Origin: Siphonodentalium dalli
Lineage: Eukaryota > Mollusca > Scaphopoda > Gadilida > Siphonodentaliidae
Assembly (NCBI GenBank): GCA_032622095.1
Contig: CP136061.1
Span: forward strand, 128,290,754 to 128,354,753
Direction: 5' to 3'
DNA: 64,000 nucleotides
Shown: positions 1 to 11,350 of the stretch, in pieces
How positions within the stretch are numbered: position 1 is the first letter of the stretch
Layout of the letters: the number at the start of each line of letters is the position of its first letter
Position numbers and translations under genes: made by a program
Notes under the pieces: model-generated
Told to the model about the DNA's origin: nothing
Seen by the model: only the letters and a program-made list of their open reading frames with translations
Database searches by the model: none

Positions 1-1880
1 ATATCGTTTATTATGGGATTGTTTCACTCTTCGAAGTTAAAGGTTTATTTCGCAAAAATAATAAGCTTTATTTAAGACTTGTATAAGTTTTTCTCTATTT
101 ATTAAATAGAGCACTTCGAAAATTCATATGTTGTAATTTCTAACTTAGTATGTTTTCCTGGCGTAGTTCATATCTGCAATGTTTCATTGATAATGTGCAT
201 TGGGTCTGATGAGACAAACACATGCACCCATCACACTGAGAACAATGACCAGAAGTGGTTCACAGTTCCATGTGACATATATCTCAGAAGTTAGTTTCTA
301 CAAATTATACATATTGAGTGTGGACTCGGAGATTGTCTGGGGAATTCACTAAATGTATAGTATTGTAGTACCAGAGGTGGTCACACATGAACACACAATG
401 TGAAGAGACGAAACCCAGCCATCTCATTTTAGCCATAGGTGGCTTGATGACTGGGCATGTTGAAATCAGTAAATGAGTAGTATTACCCATGACTCGCATT
501 GCAGAGGTTTTTATAAATGTCTGAAGTGACTTAGTGATGAACAATTAACTGTCAGTTACCTCAGCACTCGCAGAAAATCTGTCTTCCACATAAATAGGAC
601 CGAAGTGGCTAATACAATGGAAGTTGCAAGTGGGCACCAAGTCTAAGACCAATATCAGAAGTTACCAGTACATATATATATGCTGGCTAATTACTATGGC
701 TTTAGAATCCGCTAAAATCATAGCTAAAGGGGCCAGCCAAAATGTTCTCATCACCTGTATTTTATTCATAAAATATTAAGGGAGTATATATTTTGGGGGA
801 AATATTGTTTTGTGTGCCTTATGTCTACATTCCCAGTTTAAATGCAACTTAGGAAATGTTATCTACATTCAAAGACGACGGTGCAGAACCCTGGAACAAA
901 ATTTACTACACCTGCCTACATCGAATAATTATAGTCACGCCAAGCTGATCAACGTGTTTGACATTTTTCAATGTATTAATCAATCTGGCGAAATGTAATC
1001 TGCATGATTATTCAATTTATTATATAACTGTCATTATTTTCACTAAATACCACGATTTTTTGGCGATGGGTCATATGTGGTGCTTCGATGTCGAAATCTG
1101 CCAAAATTGCCTCCCTGTTTTTCTATGAATCCAGGATTTCTTCCAGTAAAGTCAGTAATTAAGATGTATCATTTTGTGGTAAGATTAATCAAATTTTGTC
1201 ATATAACTCTTAGGAATCACATATATTGCAGGTGACCATGTGTGGTTACTGTACTTATTCACCTCTGGAATTTCTTTAGTTGGCATGTAAGTGTTGCCAA
1301 TTATAAATTCCCATTATATAATCTTGCCGTTTAATATTTCATATATTATCTATATGTAAAGGCATTTATCAAGCCTATGTTTATTCCTTCAATAATTAAT
1401 TTCGTTAAATTAGTTTCATGCTTGGCTATTAATTAGGCTAAGTCACATGGTGTAACATGAATTTGTCTGCAAGTTTTCGCAAATTTCATGGTAACTTTAA
1501 ATAAAGTGAATTCATGTCTTAACGATGTTGAGCCATATTCACTTACCAAGTTACGGTCTTATTTTCTAAAACACGTAGTTCGTAGTGGTATTTTAATATC
1601 TTCCATACACACTCCACTTGATCACCAGTGTTCGCTACAAATTGTGTTTGACTGTCAGGACAGATTTCATTTTATTGTCACTGGGTTGCGCCCAGAACTA
1701 TAAGTAGCATTCACAAATGTCCATGTTATGTGGGCGACCATAAGACCTATCCGATTTGACATGACATGCAGTTATTATTAAATATTCCAATACCAATGCC
1801 ACAATAAACATAGCTGAACGCTTAATCACTTGATCTCTAAACAATATTTTTCTGTGACGTGCCAGTTTGTTGTGATTGTT
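1..1880. other. Intergenic, no gene recognised
   Basis: AT-rich DNA without a recognisable exon, RNA gene or transposon end. The few open frames are shorter than about 80 codons, match no family I know, and lack plausible splice context. I see no large internal repeat here. Confidence 0.6.
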
Positions 1881-1894
1881 TCGTGTAATTATGT

Positions 1895-1953
1895 CCCCGT
1901 GTGGGCCCGGGGTAGAATAGGCTGCGAGGGGTAAGAATCCACCATGTTTGCCG
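1895..1953 (+). repeat. Dispersed repeat starting CCCCGTGTGGGCCCGGGG, copy 1
   Basis: The block CCCCGTGTGGGCCCGGGG, then GTAGAATA and GCGAGGGGTAAGAATCC, recurs in the same order at 63931-64000, where about 15 extra bases separate the parts. The first part can form a short GC-rich hairpin. Presumably a SINE-like or MITE-like family; its identity is not established. Confidence 0.6.
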
Positions 1954-2432
1954 TGTATTGCATCCCGTGATGTGTGGTGTGGGAGTCCTTGGGGTACCAG
2001 GGCGACATATCACGTAAGACAACGATATACGGATACGACTTAGCTCATGGTCCTATTTGGTCCTACTTCTCTTCAAGACGGGTGGTTGAGTGATTCACGC
2101 CTCCAGAGTATTTCAGATTGCACTTCTGTCATCTTTTGTATTTTGTTTCTGATGTCTAGTTGTGTGTTCTGTTTTTCAGTTATGTTGTTTCTTTCGTGTC
2201 ATATCTCTTTAATTTTCATTTTCATGATTGTTAAATGTTCCAATCTTGTTCAGGCCTGTCTCACTGTGTGGAGTTACCGAGGTGCTGCTTTATGCAGTGG
2301 CCAATTGGGTCACCGCTTCAGATATGTACCAGTCTTTGACCCGACAATAACTGTAATGGTAGTCCGTTGCGGCTGCTGAGATAATTAGGGACATGACAAT
2401 CTGCGGGATGGGATGGGATATGGGACAAAATG

Positions 2433-2816
2433 ACAATCTGCGGGACAGAATTTCAAATTGCGTAGGACGGCCGATATCTCGAGGAATACAGGGCGTAGGG
2501 GGCTCATATTGGTGTCTAATGAAAGGCCCACATTCTCCCTATCCACACATGTTAACCCCGCAACTGACCGGACACCGGAAGTTACATTATTTGATCGACA
2601 ACTGGCCTAACATGGGGTGGAATTTGGGATAGAATGACAATCTGCGGGACAGGATTTTCAAATTGCGTGGGACGGCCGATATCTCGAGGAATACAGCGCG
2701 TAGAGCGTTTCCTTTTGGTGTCTAACGAAAGGTCCACATTCGCCCTATCCACACATGTTAACCCCGCAACTGACCGGACACCGGAAGTTACATTATTCGG
2801 TCGACAACTGACCTAA
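2433..2816 (+). repeat. Duplicated subterminal segment of foldback element 1
   Basis: A segment of about 200 bp containing TGACAATCTGCGGGACAG, GGACGGCCGATATCTCGAGG and CTGACCGGACACCGGAAGTT is present twice in direct orientation (from about 2429 and about 2634). The mirror pair lies at about 5790-6180 in the right arm. Subterminal duplication of this kind is common in foldback elements. Confidence 0.75.
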
Positions 2817-3369
2817 CATAAAATGCCACAAACACGAAAAACTGCGTTCGACATTAATGTTTATAATTTAGATTTCTCGATGAATACGCTAGCAAACAAC
2901 AAGTTTTAGGTATCAAATAACGCAGTGGAATATTGTGCATTCGTTTTTAGCTACAAAATGGCTGTTTTAGTGCGAATATTGTAATGGAGAACATGCAAAC
3001 ACGCGCCGATAAAACAGCTAAAAATAGACTCGATGTTTACAATTACGGGATCGATTTCAGCTGGTATATTCAATATAATGGGGCGTATAGTATATCAAAA
3101 TGTAGGATTAGACACAGTGAATGTATCTTTGTCCAAATGAGTCCACTACGCGGTGAAATTGTTGCAGAAATTCGCTCCAAGATATTCGCACTTATTTTTA
3201 TTTCAGTTGTGACTAAAAGCCCAGATGCCGGAGCCCGGCGACTAAAAGCCAAGTTACAAAATAGATCAACTGGTTTGAACGAATGAATATGTCAATGGTA
3301 AGACTATTCAACAGAATATTCAAATCAAATAGTGTTTATAGACTTAAAAACTTATGTGTCCGCCATTCA

Positions 3370-5240
3370 TATGCGGTGGAGGTTCTCATATTATCTGCCA
3401 GTCATACGCGGGGGAGGTTCTCATATGAACATATTATCTGCCGGTCATACGCGGTAGAGGTTCATATTATCCACCGGTCATACGCGAGGGAAGTTCTCAT
3501 AGTATCCTCCGGTCATACGCGGGGGAGGTTCTGATATGAACATATTATCTGCCGGTCATACGCGGTGGAGATTCATATTATCCACTGGTCATACGCGAGG
3601 GAGGTTCTCATATTATCCTCCGGTCATACGTTGGGGAGGTTCTCATATGAACATATTATCCACCGGTCATACGCGAGGGAGGTTCTCATATTATCCTCCG
3701 GTCATACGTAGGGGAGGTTCTCATATGAACATATTATCTGCCGGTCATACGCGGTAGAGGTTCATATTATCCACCAGTCATATGTGAGGGAAGTTCTCAT
3801 ATTATCCTCCGGTCATACGCGGGGGAGGTTCTGATATGAACATATTATCCGCCGGTCATACGCGGTGGAGGTTCATATTATCCACCGGTCATACGTGAGG
3901 GAGGTTCTCATATTATCCTCCGGTCATACGTTGGGGAGGTTCTCATATGAACATATTATCCGCCGGTCATACGTGGTGGATGTTCATATTATCCGCCGGT
4001 CATACGCGAGGGAGGTTCTCATATTATCCTCCGGTCATACGTGGGGGAGGTTCTGATATGAACATATTATCAACCGGTCATACGCGGTGGAGGTTCATAT
4101 TATCCACCGGTCATACATAGGGGAGTTTCTCATATGAACATATTATCCGCCGGTCATACGCGGTGGAGGTTCTCATATGAACATATTATCCGCCGGTCAT
4201 ATGCGAGGGAGGTTCTCATATTATCCTCCGGTCATACGCGGGGGAGGTTCTGATATGAACATATTATCCGCCGGTCATACGCGGTGGAGGTTCATATTAT
4301 CCACCCGTCATATGCGAGGGAGGTTCTCATATTATCCTCCGGTCATACGTTGGGGAGGTTCTCATATGAACATATTATCCGCCGGTCATACGCGAGGGAG
4401 GTTCTCATATTATACACCGGTCATACGCGAGGGAGGTTCTCATATTATCCTCCGGTCATACGTTGGGGAGGTTCTCATATGAACATATTATCCGCCGGTC
4501 ATACGCGAGGGAGGTTCTCATATTATACACCGGTCATACGCGAGGGAGGTTCTCATATTATCCTCCGGTCATACGTGGGGGAGGTTCTCATATGAACATA
4601 TTATCCGCCGGTCATATGCGATGGAGGTTCATATTATCCACCGGTCATACGTAGGGGAGGTTCTCATATTATCCTCCGGCAGATAATATGTTTATACGAG
4701 AACCTCCCCAACGTATGACCGGAGGATAATATGAGAACCTCCCTCACGTATGACAGGTGGATAATATGAACCTCCACCGCGTATGACCGGCAGATAATAT
4801 GTTCATATCAGAACCTCCCCCGCGTATGACCGGAGGATAATATGAGAACTTCCCTCGAGTATGACCGGTGAATAATATGAACCTCCACCGCGTATGACCA
4901 GCGGATAATATGTTCATATGAGAACCTCCCCTACGTATGACTGGATGATAATATGAGAACCTCCCTCGCGTATGACCGGTGGATAACATGAGAACCTCCC
5001 TCGCATATGACCGGCGGATAATATGTTCATATGAGAACCTCCCCAACGTATGACCGGAGGATAATATCAGAACCTCCCCCGCGTATGACTGGAGGATAAT
5101 ATGAGAACTTCCCTCGCGTATGACCGGTGGATAATATGAACCTCCACCAGGTATGACCGGCAGATAATATGTTCATATGAGAACCTCCCCCGCGTATGAC
5201 TGGCAGATAATATGAGAACCTCCACCGCATATGAATGGCG
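3370..5240. repeat. Minisatellite core of foldback element 1, with orientation flip
   Basis: Tandem units of about 35 bp have the frame GGTCATACGCGNGGGAGG, then TTCTCATATTATCC. They alternate with longer units that carry ATGAACATATTATC. From about 3370 to 4680 the units read on the + strand. From about 4680 to 5240 they read on the - strand (CCTCCNCNGCGTATGACCGG). The open frames in the array are periodic by-products of the repeat and not genes. Confidence 0.9.
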
Positions 5241-6240
5241 GACACATAAGTTTTTAAGTCTATAAACACTATTTGATTTGAATATTCTGTTGAATAGTCT
5301 TACCATTGACATATTCATTCGTTCAAACCAGTTGATCTATTTTGTAACTTGGCTTTTAGTCGCCGGGCTCCGGCATCTGGGCTTTTAGTCACAACTGAAA
5401 TAAAAATAAGTGCGAATATCTTGGAGCGAATTTCTGCAACAATTTCACCGCGTAGTGGACTCATTTGGACAAAGATACATTCACTGTGTCTAATCCTACA
5501 TTTTGATATACTATACGCCCCATTATATTGAATATACCAGCTGAAATCGATCCTGTAATTGTAAACATCGAGTCTATTTTTAGCTGTTTTATCGGCGCGT
5601 GTTTGCATGTTCTCCATTACAATATTCGCACTAAAACAGCCATATTGTAGCTAAAAACGAATGCACAATATTCCACTGCGTTATTTTATACCTAAAACTT
5701 GTTGTTTGCTAGCGTATTCATCGAGAAATCTAAATTCTAAACATTAATGTCGAACGCAGTTTTTCGTGTTTGTGGCATTTTATGTTAGGTCAGTTGTCGA
5801 CCGAATAATGTAACTTCCGGTGTCCGGTCAGTGGCAGGGTTAATATGTGTGGATAGGGCGAATGTGGACCTTTCGTTAGACACCAAAAGGAGCGCTCTAC
5901 GCGCTGTATTCCTCGAGATATCGGCCGTCCCACGCAATTTGAAAATCCTGTCCCGCAGATTGTCATTCTATCCCAAATTCCACCCCATGTTAGGTCAGTT
6001 GTCGATCAAATAATGCAACTTCTGGTGTCCGGTCAGTGGCGTGGTTAATATGTGTGGATAGGGCGAATATGGGCCTTTCATTAGACACCAAAATGAGCCC
6101 CCCTACGCCCTGTATTCCTCGAGATATCGGCCGTCCCACGCAATTTGAAATTCTGTCCCGCAGATTGTCGTTTTGTCCCATATCCCATCCCATCCCGCAG
6201 ATTGTCATGTCCCGATAATTATCAATTATTTCCATTTCAA

Positions 6241-6870
6241 ATGGCAACTCAAAACAGACACAAACATAAGAATGATAACTCGCGAAGTTCCACTAATGCT
6301 GAGGTCTATCCTCAGTACTTGGTTTTGATCAAGCCACCATCTGTATTTGTGATTGATAAAATGCAACAAAGCATAGCCTGTCTAACCGATCAGGACTGGG
6401 CCACTAAGTGGCTCTCTTCTGATTGAATGTTCAAGAAAAATTCAAGCTGACGCTCTTATGCAATTAACATCTATTGTACAAACACCAGTGTTGATTATTC
6501 CTCACAATACATTGAGAAGTAGCAGAGCTGTGTTAAGAACTGGCATTGAAGGTTGGGTACATGAAGGTAATTTAAGTACGTATGTTCCGAATCCATTACG
6601 ATGTTTAACTGTCAGAGATATGGTCATGGTCAGAAACATTGTAAAAGTGAAGAAACCACATGGGCACTCTGTTCTGATTCAGGACATGGCCATAATGATT
6701 GCACAAAAACCCAAACAATTGTCTAACTGCCACTGTTCACATACTGCAATGGATCGTTCGTGTTCCATATATGGGACTATGCGTTTCTATAATTCAAAGG
6801 TATATGGCTGAGAAACATCCGTTCTATTTTGATGCAAAGAAAGTAGTTGGTACTCAATCCGATCAGATCT
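6241..6870 (+). pseudogene. Decayed non-LTR retrotransposon ORF1 with zinc knuckles
   Basis: Three frame segments follow one another. 6241-6426 begins at an ATG and includes YPQYLVLIKPP. About 6428-6811 includes CSRKIQADALMQLTSIVQTP, then YVPNPLRC and HTAMDRSCSIYG. About 6804-6860 includes FDAKKVVGTQ. Together they follow the order of the gag-like ORF1 nucleic-acid-binding protein of jockey/I-type retrotransposons. The two CCHC knuckles are not in the main frame; an alternative frame over about 6602-6710 shows CQRYGHGQKHC and later CSDSGHGHNDC. So at least two frameshifts and one deletion have broken the gene. No partner reverse transcriptase follows. A MITE starts at 6849 within the end of the gene. 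Confidence 0.75.
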
Positions 6871-7154
6871 TCATAAATTACTATTTCTTTGGCTTCGGGG
6901 GTAAAAAATATTTGATTCGAGTCGAGGAACCTACCCATCAACGCTCAGATTGATCAGATATCAATTTTTGAAGTTTGAATAAGTAGTTTCTGGGGCAATT
7001 ATTAGTACACATCTCGAGAAATAACAAACTTCAAAAATCAATATCTGATCACTCTGAGCTTTGATGGGTGGGTTCCTCGACTCGAATCAAATATGTTTTA
7101 CCCCTGAAGCCAAAGAAATAGTAATTTTGGGGGTGCTTAATCGGATTGAGTACC
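6849..7154. mobile_element. Inverted-repeat MITE, copy 1 (short form)
   Basis: The ends GGTACTCAATCCGAT and ATCGGATTGAGTACC are inverted copies, and the inverted arms extend about 120 bp inward, including the motif GATTCGAGTCGAGGAACC. A second copy lies at 49033-49442 with about 100 bp of extra internal DNA. It has no coding capacity. No target duplication was identified with confidence. Confidence 0.8.
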
Positions 7155-7314
7155 TTAAAAAACAATCACATACGTTGCTGCTGTATTGGGTATTGATAAT
7201 CACACAACACGTGCTGCTGCCATTGCTGCCGACGCCGCCTGGAACGCTTCTTTTTCATATTTTTGGAACATTTGAAGTATCACTACCCAGCCTGTTCTCC
7301 TAAAAATAAGCTCA
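7155..7314. other. Short spacer between two MITEs
   Basis: No gene or repeat recognised. Confidence 0.5.
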
Positions 7315-7750
7315 TATGTGACCCGCCATATCAAATCCAGTCGGAAGTCGGGATTTTTTTTACCCTGTGCCAATGAATTCTCTTATATATGCGAGTCGAC
7401 CATAGGTCGCCTCGCATATATAAGAGAATGCATTGGCCTAACAATTTTTTACAGTTTTAATAATTTGTTCTTGTATTCTTTAACAATTTTATAATTTCAC
7501 CCATACAGAGCCCCAGACAAACATGAGCAGACGACACTCCTCTATGTGCTTCTATATATGTGTGGGGCTCCCTGCAGGGTAATGGATGTTTTTTTATTTT
7601 ATGTCCTAAAAATTGTAAGAAACATTTATTTAAAAAACATGATAAAAAATTGTTAAGCCATAGGTCGCCTCGCATATATAAGATAATGCATTGGCACAGG
7701 GTAAAAAAATCCCGACTTCCGACTGGATTTGATATGGCGGGTCACATATT
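7315..7750. mobile_element. Inverted-repeat element with ATATATAAGAGAATGCATTGG hairpin family ends
   Basis: The left end TGACCCGCCATATCAAATCC (from about 7319) is mirrored by GGATTTGATATGGCGGGTCA ending about 7746. The arms continue through CGGAAGTCGGGA and the poly-T stretch to ACCCTGTGCCAAT. An internal hairpin at about 7379-7428 repeats the ATATATAAGAGAATGCATTG block. A related hairpin lies at 36388-36625. The element is non-coding. Confidence 0.8.
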
Positions 7751-7826
7751 GAACTTTGTTCAAAAACGCAAACAAGCACATATCAACTTACTTGATTGCG
7801 CGCTTTATAATATAATTTCACTGTGA

Positions 7827-8480
7827 TCCGCGCCATAAAACAGAATAACGGGTATAAGTCCACTATTGTCTTATAGAATCAAATAAGTCCAATATGAAAA
7901 TATGTGAATATTTAGGTCCAATGTGAAACTATTTGCGCAGGATGTGTTGCACTACTACCATGGAATCTTTCGAGTGTTCGGCTGAATGGCTTATACAAAC
8001 ATGTTGATGTCATGTCCAAACTAATTTAGGTTATCCAAAGAGGCTCAATATTTAACCTTATTGCCCTAAACTAGAACACCCAATTAGGCTAAAGTGGTCA
8101 CTTTCACCAAAAAAAGTGCTGAAGAGGTTCACATGCTTGGAAGTGTACACATGTTTTGAAATATCGTTCGAAATTACGGTTAGTTTCCGCGTCTTCTGTT
8201 TGTGCATAATTATGAAAATAAAAATGAACTGAAAAAAAAAACTGCTGATGGGCGACAGACATTCTGGAACACAGTTGGTGTGCAGCCTGTTCTCCAGGTT
8301 ATTCGCACATTATATGCCTATAATATAATTTGTTTTAGGTCGATAATCGGCTTAGATTTACCTCATTTTAAGTCGATAATGAACGGAAAATGAAACAGTT
8401 TTAGTCACATTATCGACTCAGAATGACTTCATTATAGATTCATTATGTACTGAAAATTACAATATTAAACCAACTCGTTC
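7827..8480 (+). repeat. Dispersed repeat family, copy 1
   Basis: The CCGCGCCATAAAAC block followed by AATAACGGGTAT (from 7828), and further on a hairpin with TAGGTCGATAATCGGCTTAG and ATTATCGACTCAGAATGA (about 8337-8440), both recur at 63545-63800 in the opposite order. This is probably a decayed TIR element. No reading frame is supported. Confidence 0.55.
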
Positions 8481-9043
8481 GTCGGTGTAACAGCGTCAGT
8501 GCCTATAGCAAAACATTTTCAAAATATGTGTACCCGTCAGCACTTTTTATGTGAGAATGACCCGACCCCCTTAGCCTTATTTCGACTAGAGCACGTCATA
8601 ATTTGACCTCAAATTATAAGAGAACGAATCCGGACTTTCACCATCTCGATACTAACACTTTATCAGACACGAAAGAGTTGAACTCAATTATGTTATAATT
8701 GTTTTTAGGTAGAAGAAATATTGACTGGAATATTAAACCTATTATTAAAAATAATTAGTTAAAATAAGTCGATAGATACATCAAATACGTATATAAGACG
8801 TTTGTTCATCAGAATGACTTGCTAAGATGCTAAAATAGAAGGACCGCTTTATCTGTACTATACGAACGGTATAACCACCAGAAATATCAAATGTTGGTTC
8901 CATCTTGGTGGAGAAGTACACGTTTTTCTTCATTTCTACGTCATCCTACATTTGGACATATCTTATGCAGGTCAGGATCCCCGCTGTTGTTGCAAGTGCC
9001 ATTGGTGTTTAAAGCGTACCGTTTATAGAAAGACTCATTAAAC
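8481..9043. other. Intergenic, nothing recognised
   Basis: AT-rich sequence with no gene, RNA or transposon end that I can support. Confidence 0.5.
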
Positions 9044-10582
9044 TTAAAGGGGTACTGTACACAGGGATAGACAATTGTTTTTATTTACTCCCATTGAAAT
9101 AACTTTCAAGTTAGATTGTGTTCGTGTTATATGAGTTTCGTATAAACCTAATTTAGCGAAGAAAATATTGATCTTGGAAACAAAAATATTACGATTTCAA
9201 ACTACGCGCCATGTTTTTGACCTTCACCGGAGAAGACTCAGGTCGCAGGAGAACCGGAAGTTCATTGTTCACAGCTTCAATTGATGCATCCAATCTCTTC
9301 CATCGAACAATCTCACTCCGTATAAAAATACTTGACGCTTCATGACTCTTGTTTCTTTCTCCTTTTTCCGAATCGGTTATAGCGGGCCTTTCTTTTGCAG
9401 GTAACATGTTATGTTTGCAACTCAATAATGTTCGCGAACGGCCGTCGATAAAAGACACGCAACAGATACTATTTCAAGAACGGTAACTCGTACTGGCATA
9501 ATTCACCATTTAAAAAAAAAAAAAAAAATTTAATTTTTTTTAATTTTTTATTGAATCAGTCAGATGATTTAACATACATAATGAATGGTTGTACAAAATA
9601 CAAAATATAGATAGATAATATTCATCTGATACATATATTCAGGCATACACTCATTCACTCGCTCACGCTTGCACTCTTACTTACATCAACGGGCATTCGG
9701 TGGCTCTAAACAGGCGATCGGGCAATGAGTTGGAGTTTTAATTCACGTTAAAACATGTTATTTTCATTTTTGTTTCGGTTTAGCACGACACTCACTGAAG
9801 GGTGACTATAATTTCTATAATTATAATTGAAGAGAGTAAGAGGTAGAACGGAAACATAATTCTTAAAGGAAAAACCGCGAGTCTGATGAGTATATATCAA
9901 GAAATCTTTGCTTCATTTTTATTTATAGCGCTTTCTATCTGAAACCAGTTTTTCTCAAATTCTGCAATTTTCATATTACAACGAGCATTGAATTTGTCAC
10001 ATCTATACCTGTATTTGAGGGTTTTTATAAAAGATTTGACGGATAGCATGTCTGGGTTGAATTTAGTTCGATATATGTATTGTTTGACAAGCAGCCAAAA
10101 CAAATTGGTGGTATAATTTCCTTCTGTTGGTGGAGAACCAAGAATAATTATCTTTTTCAAATATTTGAGATTAACGTTATTTTTGGTTTACCAATCGTTA
10201 AGCTCACCTAGGAATTGTTGTATGCATGCGCAGTCCCAGAATATATGTGAGATGTTCTCATTATTATTTCTGCATCGATTGCACTGGTCATCAGATCTTA
10301 CTTTTATTATTTTAAGAAATTTATTTGTTGATAATATCCTAGAATTAATCCTGAACTGTAACCACTGAAGCTTTGTATCAGGCGTCGTGGCGTCATTTTA
10401 TGACTCCAGCCATAAATGAATTTATATTAAATAATTCAATTTTACTTTTGTGATAGCTTGTTAACCGGAACGTTTTCAGTAGACATCGTCGACTCAAATT
10501 AGTTATTTTAAAATATAATATTGATATTAGATCGTTATTGTCACCGGGAATTTATTGAAATTGGGGTACAGTACCCCTTTAA
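9044..10582. mobile_element. TTAA-bounded TIR element with nested L1-like fragment
   Basis: The left boundary reads TTAAAGGGGTACTGTAC (from 9044) and the right boundary reads GTACAGTACCCCTTTAA (ending 10582). This gives a 17-bp perfect terminal inverted repeat with TTAA at both ends, the target preference of piggyBac and Kolobok transposons. The inner right part (about 10380-10582) resembles 42826-43517. An L1-like 3' fragment occupies most of the middle, so insertion into an older non-autonomous element is the simplest history. No transposase was found. Confidence 0.6.
9515..10395 (-). pseudogene. L1-like retrotransposon ORF2 C-terminus, 5'-truncated
   Basis: Reading leftward from about 10395, the frame contains DTKLQWLQFRINSRILSTN, then CNRCRNNNENISHIFWDC, and ends LGELNDW. 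This matches the zf-RVT domain that follows reverse transcriptase in L1/Tx1-type ORF2 proteins, including its Cys pairs and the HIFWDC motif. An in-frame TAA follows. The frame then continues as 9897-10160 (KKIIILGSPPTEGNY, FWLLVKQYIYRTKF), the usual C-terminal tail. The 3' end at about 9515-9550 is an A/T tract on the coding strand. A second 3' fragment of the same family lies at 56795-57205. Truncated and inactive. Confidence 0.8.
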
Positions 10583-10589
10583 TCTTATG

Positions 10590-10790
10590 AGCTTAAAATA
10601 TCACCGGTTTATAAGAAATTTGGTCGAAGTGTTCAAATTAATCAAAGGATATTACAATTTAGATCCCACACGTGGACATTTGTTAAAGTTACAGAAACAA
10701 TGTAACGAAAAGTATACCAACATATCTACTTCACATAATGCGTTCTTAACGATTGGTGCTCTCCGACTTCTTAATATATGCAGATCGAAG
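10590..10790 (+). pseudogene. CR1-like reverse transcriptase C-terminal scrap
   Basis: The translated frame reads LKYHRFIRNLVEVFKLIKG, then YYNLDPTRGHLLKLQKQ and, near the end, LRLLN. This follows the C-terminal block of CR1/jockey-type ORF2 proteins (Y-R-R-x-R-x-D-M-I-E-V-F-K, then T-R-G-H-x-x-K-L). Only about 65 residues remain, directly after the TTAA element boundary. No catalytic region is nearby on this strand. Confidence 0.6.
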
Positions 10791-11190
10791 ATCTTAGTAG
10801 TTCGAATTCAAAACCTACTTTCACTCGTTCGATCTTCTATGGCAAGAAATATCATGGCAAGAGATCAGGACTGTGTTTGTCTGGCGATCTTTTGTTTGCA
10901 CTATGGTATACCACCCCCTGTTTGTAATTGTTACTGGGACAAAATGCCATGAGGCTTGTCCTGCAGGTTGAGAATGATGATGATGAAAACAGTAAACATC
11001 TATACCACTATAATATAAGAATAGCAGTGAGATATAATGCGGCATGCTTGTTATATAGGCATATATCGATGAGAGCGCTGGTGACAAACCTTGACTCCCA
11101 TCGATTGTCAACATTGTCAGAAGCCTACGATTATTGTCTATACGTCCACACTCCTCTCAATAAAACCTGTTGTACAATACCCTTAAAAAT
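10791..11190. other. Intergenic, nothing recognised
   Basis: Open frames on both strands overlap here but match no family. I see no exon signals worth reporting. Confidence 0.45.
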
Positions 11191-11199
11191 AATTTACCA

Positions 11200-11350
11200 T
11201 CCCGGAACAATTCCCTATTCATGCCATATTTCTGATTGGTATAAGAACAAAGTCTGTCTATATTTTACTATTCTTTCTGTTTATGGCGGCTTTTGACGAA
11301 GGTGAATATTTTAACAGCATACCCACCGCCAACGCCGCCCGTATCTTTAA
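11200..11350 (+). repeat. Dispersed repeat, copy 1 of 3
   Basis: The block ATTGGTATAAGAACAAAGTC ... TTTTGACG ... CATACCCACCGCCAACGCCG recurs inverted at about 16830-16960 and in the same orientation at about 43290-43400. The copy near 43.3 kb sits just inside a TTTAA-ended TIR boundary, suggesting all three are inner parts of one TIR transposon family. Confidence 0.65.

Larger units (their letters stand above)
2388..6213. mobile_element. Foldback DNA transposon 1 with 8-bp target duplication
   Basis: The termini are inverted copies starting GGGACATGACAATCTGCGGG (2388 on the left, reverse complement ending at 6213). They are flanked by the same 8 bp, GATAATTA, at 2380-2387 and 6214-6221, as expected of a target-site duplication. 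The arms stay inverted copies of each other: 2984-3286 matches 5315-5617 in reverse. They meet near 4680 inside a tandem array that changes orientation there. The left arm is longer than the right because it has more tandem units. No transposase is visible, so the element is non-autonomous. Long tandem-repeat arms with an 8-9 bp duplication resemble Drosophila FB elements (Mutator-like), and hAT also makes 8-bp duplications; superfamily assignment is inference. Confidence 0.85.

Noticed and set aside
3370-5240. CRISPR-like spacing of short repeats
   Set aside because: The units are contiguous tandem repeats without unique spacers, in an animal genome, with no cas genes.
2984-5617. A conserved 100-residue protein found twice (2984-3286 + and 5315-5617 -)
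   Set aside because: The two are the same sequence because the foldback arms are inverted copies. No domain, and an overlapping reverse frame is equally conserved.
9880-9905. CTGATGAG followed by AAGAAAT, like a hammerhead ribozyme core (also at about 57150; CTGATGAG alone at about 207)
   Set aside because: The bases around it cannot form the required stems II and III, and the 9880 and 57150 cases are simply two copies of the same L1-like 3' end.
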